Shown in pieces: positions 11,484-25,104 of a stretch of DNA of 64,000 bases. The translations under genes were made by a program, and so were the position numbers. This DNA comes from Scylla paramamosain (Eukaryota; Arthropoda; Malacostraca; Decapoda; Portunidae), in contig NC_087190.1 in NCBI RefSeq assembly GCF_035594125.1, positions 5,848,001-5,912,000 of the forward strand, in the 5' to 3' direction. The notes beneath the pieces were generated by a model. It did not search any database. It was not told where the DNA came from and saw only the letters and a program-made list of their open reading frames with translations. Position 1 is the first letter of the stretch, and each line of letters starts with the position of its first letter.

Positions 11484-12318
11484 TTGCTCTAGGTCATGGA
11501 GGATAGCAAAGTTGTAGGCTAGTTCACCAGGCTTGGATGTCTACGTAAAGACTTGAAAAGAGCAGGGTGGTATCATCAGCATAGGAGTGGATAGGACAAA
11601 AAGTTTGGCTTAGAACATCATTAATGAATAATAAAATTGGTGAAAGAACAGAGCCCTGAGGAACAACACCACTAATATAGTCAAGAGAAGAACAGTAAGC
11701 ACACCAGCAACAGAACGGTCAGAAAGGGAACTTGAGGTCAAAGCTTTGTACTAGACTACCAAATGCCTTTGTTATGTCTAAGACAACAGCGAATTTCGCT
11801 GATCAAAATTCACCAGTAGAGCGGTCACAAGAGAACCCATGCCGGCGATCAGATATAAGATCGTGAACTAACCAATATTTAAGAATCTTACTGTCGAAGA
11901 TAGATTAAAAACTTGAGAGGCATGAAATTAAAGCAATAGGACGGTAATATGAGGGATGAAAGCGGTTACCCTTTTTTGGAACAAGCTGAATGTAGGCAAA
12001 CTTCCTGCTAGAAAGAAAGGTAGATGTTGACATAGTTGGAAGAGTTTGACTAAGCAAGGTACAAGCATGGAGGCACAGTTCGAAGAACAATTAGAGGAAC
12101 TCCATCAGTAAGCCATCCGAGGTTTAAGGCCAGCGAGGGCATGGAAAATCTTAATGGGAGACGTTAAGTAATCAAAGGATATAAGAGAGAGAGGAACATG
12201 CCTTAAATCATTCAAGGCAGAGTTTTTTTTTTTTGTTTTGTTTAAGCAAAGGTTTGAGCAAAGAGCGCAGCTTTAGAGATAGATGAGATGGCAGTGATAT
12301 TATCAAGTTGAAATAGAG

Positions 12319-12410
12319 CTGGGATTCTCAACCTTTCCTTCATCATTATCCTCCTCGGCTTGATGTATTTCTCCATTACATAAAAAAAAAAAAAAAAATT
12401 CCTCTCTTCC

Positions 12411-12458
<48 letters not shown>

Positions 12459-12464
12459 TCTTAA

Positions 12465-12556
<92 letters not shown>

Positions 12557-12679
12557 ACAAAATGAAATTTAATTGAATTATTATTTCAATTCTCAGGTAT
12601 ATCAGATATCTACACCCGGTCATGTATTTTTTTTTTTTTAATCCTAAGAGGTAAATTTACCCCTGATTAAGAAACACTG
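12319..12679. mobile_element. hAT-type MITE with 8-bp target duplication
   Basis: The insert is flanked by AAATAGAG on both sides (12311-12318 and 12680-12687). Its ends are imperfect inverted repeats of the CAGTG.TTCTCAA type: the left end reads CTGGGATTCTCAACC and the right end, reversed, reads CAGTGTTTCTTAATC. The 361-bp body holds a (CA)n and a (CT)n tract and no coding sequence. 8-bp duplications and such ends are typical of non-autonomous hAT elements. Confidence 0.75.
12412..12550. repeat. (CA)n and (CT)n microsatellites within MITE
   Basis: (CA)n at about 12413-12457 and (CT)n at about 12470-12550, separated by a 12-bp spacer. Confidence 0.97.
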
Positions 12680-13310
12680 AAATAGAGGGTGGAAAGATGA
12701 AGAAAAGTTGTTGGAAATATTTTTGGCTTGGTACCAGAAGTCACGAGGAGAGTTAAATCGAGAAATATTTTGACATATTCTATTGATAAAGGAGTGTTTG
12801 GCTACTTGAAGAACACACTTGGTATGATTTAGGAAGCGCATGAAATTCAGGTAATGGAAAGCTGAAATACTGTTTTTGGGTCGTCACTCTATCACATACA
12901 GCACGACAAAAGATTGAGTTAAACCAATGCTGGAAAGTATAGAGGGAAAGGAAGAGTGAGGAATGTAGGTACGCTTCCATGCCAGACACCATCACTTCTG
13001 TTATTTGCTCAGCACACAGAAAAGGGTCTCTGAAACAGAAGCAGTAATCATTCCAAGGAAAATCAGAATACCTTCTCAGATTGCCCAATTAGCACAGGCA
13101 AAACTATAGAGGCAACTCCGCTTTGAGGGATCCTGAGGAGGAATTGCAACGACAGGACTATTGAGATCGTGATCGGAGGAATCCCACGAAGACAGTGTGA
13201 CAACATTAGCAGAAGGATAAAAGGTTGGGAAGCGGTCAAGAATGTTGGGACTATCTTCAAGACGATCAGAAAAATGAGGAGGATGTTGCATTAATTACAA
13301 GGCCAGGCTT

Positions 13311-13518
13311 GGTGTAATTTTGGACATAAAAATGAAATGGCATTAATTTCAGGTGTTAGCTTATGGTACCGTTTGTGTGCCTTCTCTGTCCTGAAGAGCA
13401 GGATTAAATAAACCAAGGTTTACGAGTTTGGGGATTAGAGGATGCAGAATGTATGTGGTTGTCCAAGGACAACCACATGTTGTGTGTTCCGCACAGAGAT
13501 GGATCTCTGATATGGAAG
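13311..13518 (-). mobile_element. diverged LINE-A-related endonuclease/linker remnant
   Basis: Weak but collinear similarity to the linker on the minus strand: phrases matching the KRYLS region, the NTACS/NQPW region and the RDPSLCA region. It is more diverged than A5 and partly duplicates the same stretch, so it is a separate old copy or related subfamily. Confidence 0.5.
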
Positions 13519-13600
13519 TAAGAAGACCTGAGACGGTATAATTTTTTTCTCATAACTGACAGTCATAAGAAAAAAAAATATACCGTCTCAGGTCTTCTTA
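13519..13600. repeat. 82-bp hairpin, 22-bp perfect outer arms
   Basis: TAAGAAGACCTGAGACGGTA begins the left arm and its complement ends the right arm (13519-13540 with 13579-13600). The poly(T)/poly(A) interior and GTCAT/ATGAC pairs extend the fold with small bulges. Confidence 0.75.
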
Positions 13601-14319
13601 CTAAGCTGAGAGGTAACGAAATGCATCAGCTTCGGTGGGTCAAGGTGTGAGACAGGAGTGATACCTACATGGTTGTTTAAGTCTATGGATGATGCAGTAA
13701 GTTTAAGTGAGAAGGAAAGTTATGTGGAAATTCCATGGAAGAGCATGATGTATTATGATAGAGTGTGGAACCTCAAACGGAATATGGGAGCAGAAGAGAA
13801 GCGGTGACTTAATGTAAAAGAAATGAGGCCTCTGAGGGCATACGTGGAGTAAGTTCGAGTTACGTGTGAGGAAAGATGAAGTACGAGAAAAACTTGTGTG
13901 GAAAACATTTATACCATTAGTAACACAAGCAATGTAAATACGTTCTTTTGATAATGAAAAAAAAAAGAATGTATATACATATATTTTTGATACCTCTTTG
14001 CATAAAGAAAGCATATTTTTGATGACTCTTTCCATAAAAGAAAGGGAACTTATTGTTTTAACTGCGTCATGTTCAGACTGGCGGTGCAATACATATTATA
14101 AGATAATTATTATCGCTTGCCAGTTAATTGCAATCGTATATGTAACACGGAATACATTTCAATGAAACATAACTTTGAAGAAAAGCTTTCTTAAAAATAT
14201 TTTCCTAATTAGCATAATTCAGGTTTTTGGGATTCAAATTCTGTCATGACAAAAACAATAAAAAAATAAAATGCACCAATTACAACCTGCTCCAGTATAT
14301 GGTACTGTTTCCACAGTAC
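13601..14319. other. intronic-looking DNA, no feature recognised
   Basis: AT-rich sequence on the downstream side of an ANL-enzyme exon on the minus strand. I see no further exon of that gene here. Confidence 0.35.
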
Positions 14320-14516
14320 CTGAGTGACTGGAGGTATCGGAGCATGGCCCACAAGGTCTTCAATGGCTGGCCTGTCCACGGCGCCGCCAATCACCCACAC
14401 CTTCTTCAGGGTATTTGGTGGCAGGAGGGAAAAGACGGCTTCAGCCTGGTCTAGCAGCTCAGCGTGTACTATTGCCCAGCTAGCACCGCTTAGCCGCATG
14501 GCGTGCATCATGCCCT
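14320..14516 (-). CDS. ANL superfamily acyl-CoA synthetase-like, internal exon
   Basis: The 197-bp exon is bounded on the minus strand by a CACACAG acceptor and a CAG/GTACTG donor. It begins with two bases that complete a codon, then 65 codons: GMMHAMRLSGASWAIVH and so on, ending GHAPIPPVTQ. The sequence matches the N-terminal subdomain of AMP-forming ligases (4-coumarate-CoA ligase, luciferase, medium-chain acyl-CoA synthetase), where an AGA.W.I. strand follows the EL..QL helix. These enzymes activate carboxylic acids with ATP to acyl-AMP and then to CoA thioesters. It joins in phase to the exon at 27018-27231. The P-loop and later motifs would lie in exons outside what I can recognise. The frame is open and codons look conserved, so the gene is probably live. 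Confidence 0.78.
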
Positions 14517-15462
14517 CTGTGTGAGTAGATTTATTACTCAACAAATCGTTACATTGCTAGAGTATCGCGTAATTATATACAATCCTCCTAATAAAAGGAA
14601 ATAAATAAATGCTTAATTTGTAGGCCACTGCTGTTGCTCCCGTTGGTTCTACTGCTGGTCCTCTTGGTTCTTGATTGTAGTGCAGGAATCTTGGCGGCCC
14701 TCCTGGCACTTGTTGTTAATGATGGCATCTCTTGGTAAGGTGAAGAAGATTGCTTTTTGGCATTGGCATGGGGGTGGGGATTAGTTTTAGAAGTACAAAA
14801 TATAGATTGAAGAATAAAAGTAGGCGGACAAGCCGCCTTGCTACCTTGTTACTTTTTCCCCCGTTGTCTTGTTGGTATTCTGGCGTTTGGTGTGTCATTG
14901 CTTGTTTCAGCCATATGTTTCACGCGGCGAGTGTTCATGGTGCCCGCCGTCGGGGCCCGCTAGGACCACTCACCCATGTCACTCCTTCACTGCTTAACGC
15001 GAAAGCGGGCATCTTCCGTCTCATTTCTTGTATTCACAAAAAAATGTTACTACTTTCACATGACTAAGTACGTATACAGCATTATACTTTTGTATGGAAT
15101 GTATAGATACGTTGATGTGCAATTACAAGTTATACATGTAGAATAAGGAATGGAAACTTACTGACACAAGCAATGTAAGTAAAATTCATAATAATAATAA
15201 TGGGAAGTAATAGTAAGAAGTGATAACAATTCTTGTTTATAATGTATTGGTAAAAGAATAATTTTAATGAAAACAACAATGTATAGAATATATACACTAT
15301 TCAAATAATTATATACAATGAAAAATAATATGACATCAGTATGATATAATGTATATGGTATATTTGTAGGTAATAGGTCGGTTATAACATGTTCTATAAA
15401 AATAAATTAGTCAGTCATGAAAAACGGCAAAACATGAAAAAAGATTAACTTTTAAGAGGTTA
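14517..15462. other. intron sequence, no feature recognised
   Basis: Non-coding by eye. A G/C-richer patch at 14920-15020 has no family I recognise. AT-rich sequence downstream (minus strand) of the exon at 15463-15653 contains ATTAAA-type hexamers that could act as poly(A) signals. Confidence 0.35.
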
Positions 15463-15653
15463 CTACAAATTAGTTACTTTTCGGTATTCCCGGACTTTGG
15501 CTTCGATAAGTCCATCATCTGGCATACACACATTGGTATTGTTGTATTTGTCGTGTCTGGGATGTGAGTGGTACAAAATTCGTTTTTCAGTGTTTCTGCT
15601 TCTAATATGAAAATTAATTAAGTTGTAAAGTTCATCTCGACTTTCCAGTAAAC
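15463..15653 (-). CDS. candidate terminal coding exon, unknown protein
   Basis: On the minus strand a good acceptor (TTTTCCAG) precedes a frame of two bases plus 62 codons and a TAG stop. The peptide begins LLESRDELYNLINFHIRS, continues through LYHSHPRHDKYNNTNVC and ends EAKVREYRKVTNL. It has normal amino-acid composition, no repeats and no internal Met near the start, so it looks like an exon rather than a stand-alone ORF. I do not recognise the family. It needs a phase-1 donor upstream, which is the phase of the ANL exon at 27018-27231, the nearest exon I can see on this strand. It may therefore be an alternative last exon of that gene, or the last exon of an unrelated gene. Confidence 0.45.
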
Positions 15654-18640
<2,987 letters not shown>

Positions 18641-18692
18641 GTGACAGATTTTTCTGTCCTTTTATATACTGCTAGGGCACATACGAGTATAA

Positions 18693-18812
<120 letters not shown>

Positions 18813-18954
18813 TTATTATTTGTTATGTCCTTATCGTGTGTTCCTCTGTATTGAATAGGTTCAAGCCTGGCTACTTAATGTTTTTGAGTACTGGATTTAT
18901 ATTTAGGGGCGCGGGAATGCCTCAGTTATTCTGTCTTTTTAAGCTACCTAGTTT

Positions 18955-19402
18955 CTTGCTACCTGCCTCTGTGTTACCTGAGAGTACTTTTGGATAATTG
19001 CTGCTTTTTTTTTTTCTGAGATATGTTGCACACATTTGATATGCTATTTATTTTTTGCTACCTGCTTCCGTAGTATCTGATATCTGAGGCTAAGGGTTCT
19101 TTGGATGATTATTAACGGATCTTTTAAATTTTTGCTGATCTATGTTCCATCCATAGTTGGGATGAGTATTTAATAGGCTGCCTATTTTGCTCAATGCTTC
19201 TGTGTTGTCTGAGGGTTCTTTGGGTAATTATTAACCGAGCCTTATGTTGCACTCATAGCTGGGATGAGTATTTGATAGGCTAATGACTTTTTCTGCTACC
19301 TGCCTCTGTGTTATCTGAGAGTACTTTGGGTGATTTTTTATTGAACTTTTGTATTTTGCTGAGCTGTGTTGCACCCATAGCTGTGATGAGTATTTGATAA
19401 CC
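18955..19402 (+). repeat. diverged minisatellite, about four units of 100-120 bp
   Basis: The block GCTACCTGCCTCTGTGTTA.CTGAG followed by TTTGGGTGATTATT and then CATAGCTGGGATGAGTATTTGATA recurs at about 18958, 19058, 19183 and 19290, with point changes and indels. Confidence 0.7.
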
Positions 19403-19759
19403 AGGTGAACGGTTTTCTGCTTTTTTTTTTTCTTTTTTCCTTGACATTGTTATATATTTTCGTTGTCCCGTATTCATGGGAGGGATTCTTGCTTTGATTT
19501 ATTTACTTGTGTTAAGTACATATCAGTGTTATTTTTGCTCTTGTGTTGGCTACACGGTTGTGTGGCGTTGAGTAACTGAATCCTGTAACCTGAGCTCACT
19601 TGTGCTGAGTTACCTGAGATTATTTTGATTGCTATTAAAGGAATTCACCTTGATGTTATTTAGGATTATCCAGGATTTTTGCACATATATTTTTCCTAAG
19701 GTTTGTACTCAGGTACGTGCACTTTATTATTTTTCTACTCCTAGGACTCTACTCCTAGG
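19403..19759. other. intronic sequence, no feature recognised
   Basis: T-rich, non-coding by eye. Confidence 0.35.
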
Positions 19760-19935
19760 GCTTTTTTTTTTTTTTTTTATGTAAGAAGGACACTGGCCAA
19801 GGGCAACAAAATTCCAATAAAAAAAATGCCCACTGAAATGCCAGTCCCATAAAAGGGTCAAAGCAGTGATCAAAAATTGATATGTGTCTTGAAACCTCCC
19901 TCTTGAAGGAATTCAAGACATAGGAAGGTGGAAAT
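19760..19935 (-). mobile_element. LINE-A fragment A6, 3' end only
   Basis: Poly(T), then the family 3' UTR and last codons on the minus strand (GACACTGGCCAAGGGCAACA to the SFKRE region). It is severely 5' truncated, as often seen for target-primed insertions. A small deletion removed the HLST codons. Confidence 0.9.
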
Positions 19936-20211
19936 ATATTACGTTTATGCTTCCGTTTGTGTCATTGTATTTGTAATTATTTCCTTACTATCTTTCGAAG
20001 AGACCTGGGACGGTGTAAGTACACCTGTTTAGCAGTTGATTTTCCCACGTAGGGGTGACGCAAGCACAGCGGGAAATTGAACCTGTGTCGAGCAGGTTCC
20101 CCAGGCCTCCCAAACAATACTGACGAATCATTTGATGAAATTTTACTACTTAATAGTCACTAGCTGCCTACCCTGAGTAATTATTGATGGCACGTGCCTG
20201 ATTATATACGA

Positions 20212-20313
<102 letters not shown>

Positions 20314-20439
20314 CTTATTCATATTTATTTATTTATTTATTTATTTTTTTGCGGATAAATGGCGAGGATTGGGTTTGGAATGGATAGTAGCGTAAAATCG
20401 TAGCCAAACCACCATGCAGATCTTATCCACACATGACCC

Positions 20440-21640
20440 TTCACAGACCATCCTGGTGAACTAGCCTTCAACTTTGCAACCTCCATGACCTAAAGCAATT
20501 GGTGCAGCACCCTACTCGTATTTCTGACCGTCTTGGAGATACTCCCAACATTCTTGAGCTTTTCCTGACCTCTAAGCCTTCTGCTTATGCTGTCACCATC
20601 TCTTTTCCGTTGGGCTCCTCCGACCACAATCTCATATCTGTATCTTGTCCTATCGCTCCAATCCCTCCTCAGGATCCCCCTAAGCGAAGGTGCCTCTGGC
20701 GTTTTGCCTCTGCTAGTTGGGGGACCTGAGGAGGTATTTTGCTGATTTTCCTTGGAATGACTATTGCTTCCGTGTCAGAGACCCGTCTTTTGTGTGCTGA
20801 GCGCATAACAGAGATGATAGTGTCTGGCATGGAAGCGTAAATTCCTCACTCTTTTTCTCGACCTAAACCTTCCAAACATTGGTTTAACACAGCTTGTTCT
20901 CGTGCTATACATGATAGAATCTCATGCACTTTATATTTCTGCCCAAAATCATGCCAACTCTGTTCTCCAACTAGCCAAAAACTCCTTCATTAACAGAAAG
21001 TGTCAAAATCTTTCAAGATCTAACTCCCCTCGTGAGTTCTGGCATCTAGCCAAAAATATCTCCCAATAACTTTGCTTCTAAGCTACCCTCCTACAGCTTC
21101 TATCCTTCTTTCTGTAACTTCATCTCAAGTTTCCTTTCTGACCGTTTTATTACTGCTGTGGTAGACGGTCACTGTTCTCCTAAATCAATAAACAGTGGTG
21201 TTCCTCAGGGTTCTGTCCTGTCACCCACTTTCTTCTTATTATTCATCAATGACCTTCTAACCCAAACTTCTTGTCCTAACCACTCCGATCCACCCTGCAC
21301 CTTTCCACGTCTTTTCATAGACGTCCAACCCTTCAGGAAGTAAACATTTCACGCAGGGAAGCCACAGAACGCCTGACTTCTGATCTTTCTAAAATTTCTG
21401 ATTGGGGTAGAACAAACTTGGTATTGTTCAGTGCTTCAAAAACTCAATTCCTCCATCTATCAACTCGACACAACCTTCAGACAACTATCTCTTCTTCTTC
21501 AATGACATTGTCACCTACATTGAACATTTCTCCTTTACTAGCATTCTGAAATGGAAATTTCATGTCTCATTGTTAGGTAAAATAGCTTCTGTAAAGTTAG
21601 AACATCTGATTCGTTAATATTAAGTTATAAGTTAATATTT
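20440..21640 (+). mobile_element. LINE-A copy A7 with large internal deletion
   Basis: From 20440 the sequence reads endonuclease C-terminus ([24 protein letters not shown]) and linker to KNISQ. At about 21075 it jumps to the RT palm (LPSYSFYPSF), so roughly 850 bp of linker and RT fingers are missing. It continues through [10 protein letters not shown] but loses the YADD codons in a second small deletion near 21285. The 3' part decays and stops near 21640. Frames are broken repeatedly. Confidence 0.85.
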
Positions 21641-21758
21641 CTAATACCTTTTGTATGGTAATATCTCAGTATTTTAAAATCTTGACATTTTCATACGATT
21701 TTTTTTTTTTTTTTTTTTTATGTAGGAAGGACACTGGCCAAGGGCAACAAAAATTTAA

Positions 21759-23081
21759 TTAAAAAAAATGCCCACTGAAATACCAGTCCCATAAAAGGGT
21801 CAAAGGAGTGGTCAAAAAATTGGTGGATAAGTGTCTTGAAACCTCCCTCTTGAAGGAATTCAAGTCGTAGGAAGGTGGAAATACAGAAGCAGGCAGGGAG
21901 TTCCAGAGTTTACCAGAGAAAGGGATGAATGATTGAGAATACTGGTTAACTCTTGCGTTAGAGAGGTGGACAGAATAGGGGTGAGAGAAAGAAGAAAGTC
22001 TTGTGCAGCGAGGCCGCGAAAAGAGGGGAGGCATGCAGTTAGCAAGATCAGAAGAGCAGTTAGCATGAAAATAGCGGTAGAAGACAGCTAGATACGCAAC
22101 ATTGCGGCGGTGAGAGAGAGGCTGAAAACAGTCAGTTAGAGGAGAAAAGTTGATGAGATGAAAAGCTTTTGATTCCACCCTGTCTAGAAGAGCAGTATAA
22201 GTGGAATTCCCCCAGACATGTGAAGCATACTCCATACATGGACGGATAAGGCCCTTGTACAGAGTTAGCAGCTGGGGGGGTGAGAAAAACTGGCGGAGAC
22301 GTCTCAGAACACCTAACTTCATAGAAGCTATTTTAGCTAGAGATGAGATGTGAAGTTTCCAGTTCAGATTATAAGTAAAGGACAGACCGAGGATGTTCAG
22401 TGTAGAAGAGGGGGACAGTTGAGTGTCATTGAAGAAGAGGGGATAGTTGTCTGGAAGGTTGTGTCGAGTTGATAGATGGAGGAATTGAGTTTTTGAGGCA
22501 TTGAACAATACCAAGTTTGCTCTGCCCCAATCAGAAATTTTAGAAAGATCAGAAATCGGGCGTTCTGTGGCTTCCCTGCGTGATATATTTACCTCCTGAA
22601 GAGATGGACGTCTATGAAAAGACGTGGAAAAGTGCAGGGTGGTATCATCAGCGTAGGAGTGGATAGGACAAGAAGTTTGGTTTAGAAGATCATTAATGAA
22701 TAATAAGAAGAGAATGGGTGACAGGACAGAACCCTGAGGAACACCACTGTTAATAGATTTAGGAGAAGAACAGTGACCGTCTACCACAGCAGCAATAGAA
22801 CGGTCAGAAAGGAAACTTGAGATGAAGTTACAGAGAGAAGGATAGAAACCGTAGGAGGGTAGTTTGGAAATCAAAGCTTTGTGCCAGACTCTATCAAAGG
22901 CTTTTGATATGTCCAAGGCAACAGCAAAAGTTTCACCAAAATCTCTAAAAGAGGATGACCAAGACTCAGTAAGGAAAGCCAGAAGATCACCAGTAGAGCG
23001 GCCTTGACGGAACCCATACTGGCGATCAGATAGAAGGTTGTGAAGTGATAGATGTTTAAGAATCTTCCTGTTGAGGATAGA
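21759..23081 (-). CDS. LINE-A8 reverse transcriptase ORF
   Basis: This is a reverse transcriptase for target-primed insertion. It is open from just after the shared stop at 23082-23084. A first possible start is at 22916 (TTG), giving 385 residues; no ATG is well placed, so the true protein was probably continuous with the upstream endonuclease. In the 385-residue numbering, DISKAFD is at 2-8, [10 protein letters not shown] at 58-67 and YADD at 88-91, followed by thumb and C-terminal sequence to [10 protein letters not shown] near 363. An extra T in the poly(T) run at about 21816-21821 removes the normal stop and adds about 20 residues of 3' UTR. All catalytic motifs are intact. Confidence 0.88.
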   Translation of the reverse strand, partial: SILNRKILKHLSLHNLLSDRQYGFRQGRSTGDLLAFLTESWSSSFRDFGETFAVALDISKAFDRVWHKALISKLPSYGFYPSLCNFISSFLSDRSIAAVVDGHCSSPKSINSGVPQGSVLSPILFLLFINDLLNQTSCPIHSYADDTTLHFSTSFHRRPSLQEVNISRREATERPISDLSKISDWGRANLVLFNASKTQFLHLSTRHNLPDNYPLFFNDTQLSPSSTLNILGLSFTYNLNWKLHISSLAKIASMKLGVLRRLRQFFSPPQLLTLYKGLIRPCMEYASHVWGNSTYTALLDRVESKAFHLINFSPLTDCFQPLSHRRNVAYLAVFYRYFHANCSSDLANCMPPLFSRPRCTRLSSFSHPYSVHLSNARVNQYSQSFIPFSGKLWNSLPASVFPPSYDLNSFKREVSRHLSTNFLTTPLTLLWDWYFSGHFF

Positions 23082-23684
23082 TTAAAAAACTTTAGATAGG
23101 CAGGAAATTAAAGCAATAAGACGGTAGTTTGAGGGATTAGAGCGGTCACCCTTTTTAGGAAAAGGTTGAATGTAGGCAAACTTCCAGTAAGAAGGAAAGG
23201 TAGATGTTGACAGACAGAGCTGAAAGAGTTTGACTAGGCAAGGTGCAAGCACGGAGGCACAGTTTCGGAGAACAATAGGAGGGACCCCATCAGGTCCATA
23301 AGCCTTCCGAGGGTTTAGGCCAGCGAGGGCATGGAAAACATCATTGCGAAAAATTTTAATAGGTGGCATAAAGTAGTCAGAGGGTGGAGGAGAGAGAGGA
23401 ACAAGCCCATAATCGTCCAAGGTAGAGTTTTTAGCAAAGGTTTGAGCAAAGAGTTCAGCTTTAGAAATAGATGTGATAGCAGTGGTGCCATCTCGTTGAA
23501 GTAGAGGAGGGAAAGAAGAAGAAGCAAAGTTATTGGAGATATTTTTGGCTAGATGCCAGAAATCACGAGGGGAGTTAGATCTTGAGAGGTTTTGACATTT
23601 TCTGTTAATGAAGAAGTTTTTGGCTAGTTGGAGAACAGACTTGACATGGTTCCGGGCAGAAATATAAAGTGCATGAGATTCTGG
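23082..23684 (-). pseudogene. LINE-A8 linker and RT fingers, between two stops
   Basis: This is the middle of the same polyprotein. It follows a nonsense change in the codon after YLSLP (serine TCA to TGA compared with A4) and ends at the shared TAA after SKVF. It holds the linker ([21 protein letters not shown]), the [16 protein letters not shown] block and the RT motif 1 region. No start codon of its own is apparent near the beginning. Confidence 0.8.
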
Positions 23685-24779
23685 TCATGGAAGGCTTAAG
23701 TACCTTTTGTGGGCCACCTCTCTATCATGTATAGCACGAGAACAAGCTGTGTTAAACCAAGGTTGAGAAGGTTTAGGACGAGAAAAAGAGTGAGGAATGT
23801 ACGCCTCCATGCCAGACACTATCACCTCTGTTATGCGCTCAGCACACAAAGACGGGTCTCTGACACGGAAGCAGTAGTCATTCCAAGGAAAATCAGCAAA
23901 ATACCTCCTCAGGTCCCCCCAACTAGCAGAGGCAAAACGCCAGAGGCACCTTCGCTTAGGGGGATCCTGAGGAGGGATTGGAGTGATAGGACAAGATAAA
24001 GATATGAGATTGTGATCGGAGGAGCCCAACGGAGAAGAAAGGGTGACAGCATAAGCAGAAGGATTAGAATTACAGGTCAGGAAAAGGTCAAGAATGTTGG
24101 GCGTATCTCCAAGACGGTCAGGAATACGAGTAGGGTGTTGCATCAATTGCTCTAGATCATGGAGGATAGCAAAGTTGTAGGTTAGTTCACCAGGATGGTC
24201 AGTGAAGGGAGAGGAAAGCCAAAGCTGGTGGTGAACATTGAAGTCTCCAAGAATGGAGATCTCTGCAAAAGGGAAGAGGGTCAGAATGTGCTCCACTTTG
24301 GAAGTTAAGTAGTCAAAGAATTTCTTATAGTCAGAGGAGTTAGGAGAGAGGTATACAGCACAGATAAATTTAGTATGAGAGTGACTCTGTAGTCGTAGCC
24401 AGATGGTGGAAAACTCGGAAGATTCAAGAGCGTGGGCACGAGAGCAGGTTAAGTCATTGCGCACATAAACGCAGCATCCAGCTTTGGATCGAAAATGAGG
24501 ATAGAGAAAGTAGGAGGGAACAGAAAAGGGGCTACTGTCAGTTGCCTCAGACACCTGAGTTTCAGTGAGGAAAAGAAGATGAGGTTTAGAAGAGGAGAGG
24601 TGGTGTTCTACAGATTGAAAATTAGATCTTAGACCGCGAATGTTGCAGAAGTTAATGAAGAAAAAGTTGAGGGGGGTGTCAAGACACTTAGGGTCGTCGA
24701 CAGAAAGGCAGTCTGACCTGGGGACATTTATGGTCCCCTCCCCAGATGGGGACTCCGAGGCTGGTGTAGGAGTCGCCAT
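23685..24779 (-). CDS. LINE-A8 endonuclease ORF, N-terminal
   Basis: An ATG at 24779 opens 364 codons. It encodes an APE-like (exonuclease-endonuclease-phosphatase) domain that nicks the genomic target and exposes a 3' OH for reverse transcription. Visible catalytic blocks are NFCNIRGL (Asn46), LTETQV (Glu73), GDFNVHH (Asp179, Asn181) and SSDHNLI (Asp255, His256), all intact. The first 35 residues are Ser/Pro/acidic and poorly structured. The start is supported by the same ATG in A12 and A15. A TGA (TCA to TGA) just after YLSLP ends it early in the linker. Confidence 0.9.
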   Translation of the reverse strand: MATPTPASESPSGEGTINVPRSDCLSVDDPKCLDTPLNFFFINFCNIRGLRSNFQSVEHHLSSSKPHLLFLTETQVSEATDSSPFSVPSYFLYPHFRSKAGCCVYVRNDLTCSRAHALESSEFSTIWLRLQSHSHTKFICAVYLSPNSSDYKKFFDYLTSKVEHILTLFPFAEISILGDFNVHHQLWLSSPFTDHPGELTYNFAILHDLEQLMQHPTRIPDRLGDTPNILDLFLTCNSNPSAYAVTLSSPLGSSDHNLISLSCPITPIPPQDPPKRRCLWRFASASWGDLRRYFADFPWNDYCFRVRDPSLCAERITEVIVSGMEAYIPHSFSRPKPSQPWFNTACSRAIHDREVAHKRYLSLP

Positions 24780-25029
24780 GATGATTTTAAAATTTTTTGG
24801 TGAAGGGTGTGTGTGTTATTAGGTGCTTGTAGTTTTGTCAGGAGGAAGAGAGTTGTCTTTAGAGGGCAGGCTGTGACTGCCCCCTTGTGTTGTGAGACAC
24901 AAAGGGAAACGTTCAGTGAGGTCACAGCTGGGTTTAATGATAAGTTCACAGCACCCCCTGAACAGTGCTTTAGACCTCACTGGGAGTAATGATCGTTTCG
25001 GCAGGTGTCTACTGCCTCCTCCTCCTGTC

Positions 25030-25090
25030 ATAATGCCTTCGATGCCATAATGACCTCGCTGTTGCGGCGCTATAAGCGGCATAATTTTGA
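25030..25090 (+). mobile_element. I-group LINE 3' tail-like fragment
   Basis: GCCATAATGACCTCGCTGTT and GCGGCGCTATAAGC resemble the 3' ends at about 38610-38665, 39110-39150 and 42215-42260. It sits directly against the 5' end of LINE-A8. Confidence 0.45.
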
Positions 25091-25104
25091 TAATTCAACT
25101 TAGT

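Larger units (their letters stand above)
9062..11532 (-). mobile_element. LINE-A copy A4, 5' truncated
   Basis: A recent copy: a poly(T) stretch at 9059-9069 is the 3' tail, followed on the minus strand by the RT and C-terminal ORF, the linker, and the C-terminal half of the endonuclease. It ends abruptly at about 11532, inside the endonuclease, where a different and older LINE-A fragment begins. A 5-bp deletion near 9867 shifts the RT frame, and the shared stop lies at 10425-10427. Confidence 0.92.
11533..13310 (-). mobile_element. LINE-A copy A5, old, split by a hAT MITE
   Basis: A decayed copy covering, on the minus strand, endonuclease C-terminus, linker and RT up to the YADD region. It is interrupted between 12319 and 12679. 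The two halves join perfectly at the linker codons once the insert and an 8-bp duplication are removed. Many indels and stops are present. It too has the stop at the SKVF position (11905-11907). Confidence 0.85.
21696..25030 (-). mobile_element. LINE-A copy A8, near full length (about 3.3 kb)
   Basis: Complete architecture on the minus strand: 5' leader of about 250 bp (25030-24780), endonuclease, linker, RT, C-terminal domain, 3' UTR and a 3' poly(A) seen as poly(T) at 21700-21719. No ORF1 is present upstream in this or the sister copies A12 and A15, so the element seems to encode a single protein. Breaks seen are a TGA at about 23683, the shared TAA at 23082-23084, and a one-base gain that lets the RT frame run past its normal end. 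Confidence 0.93.
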
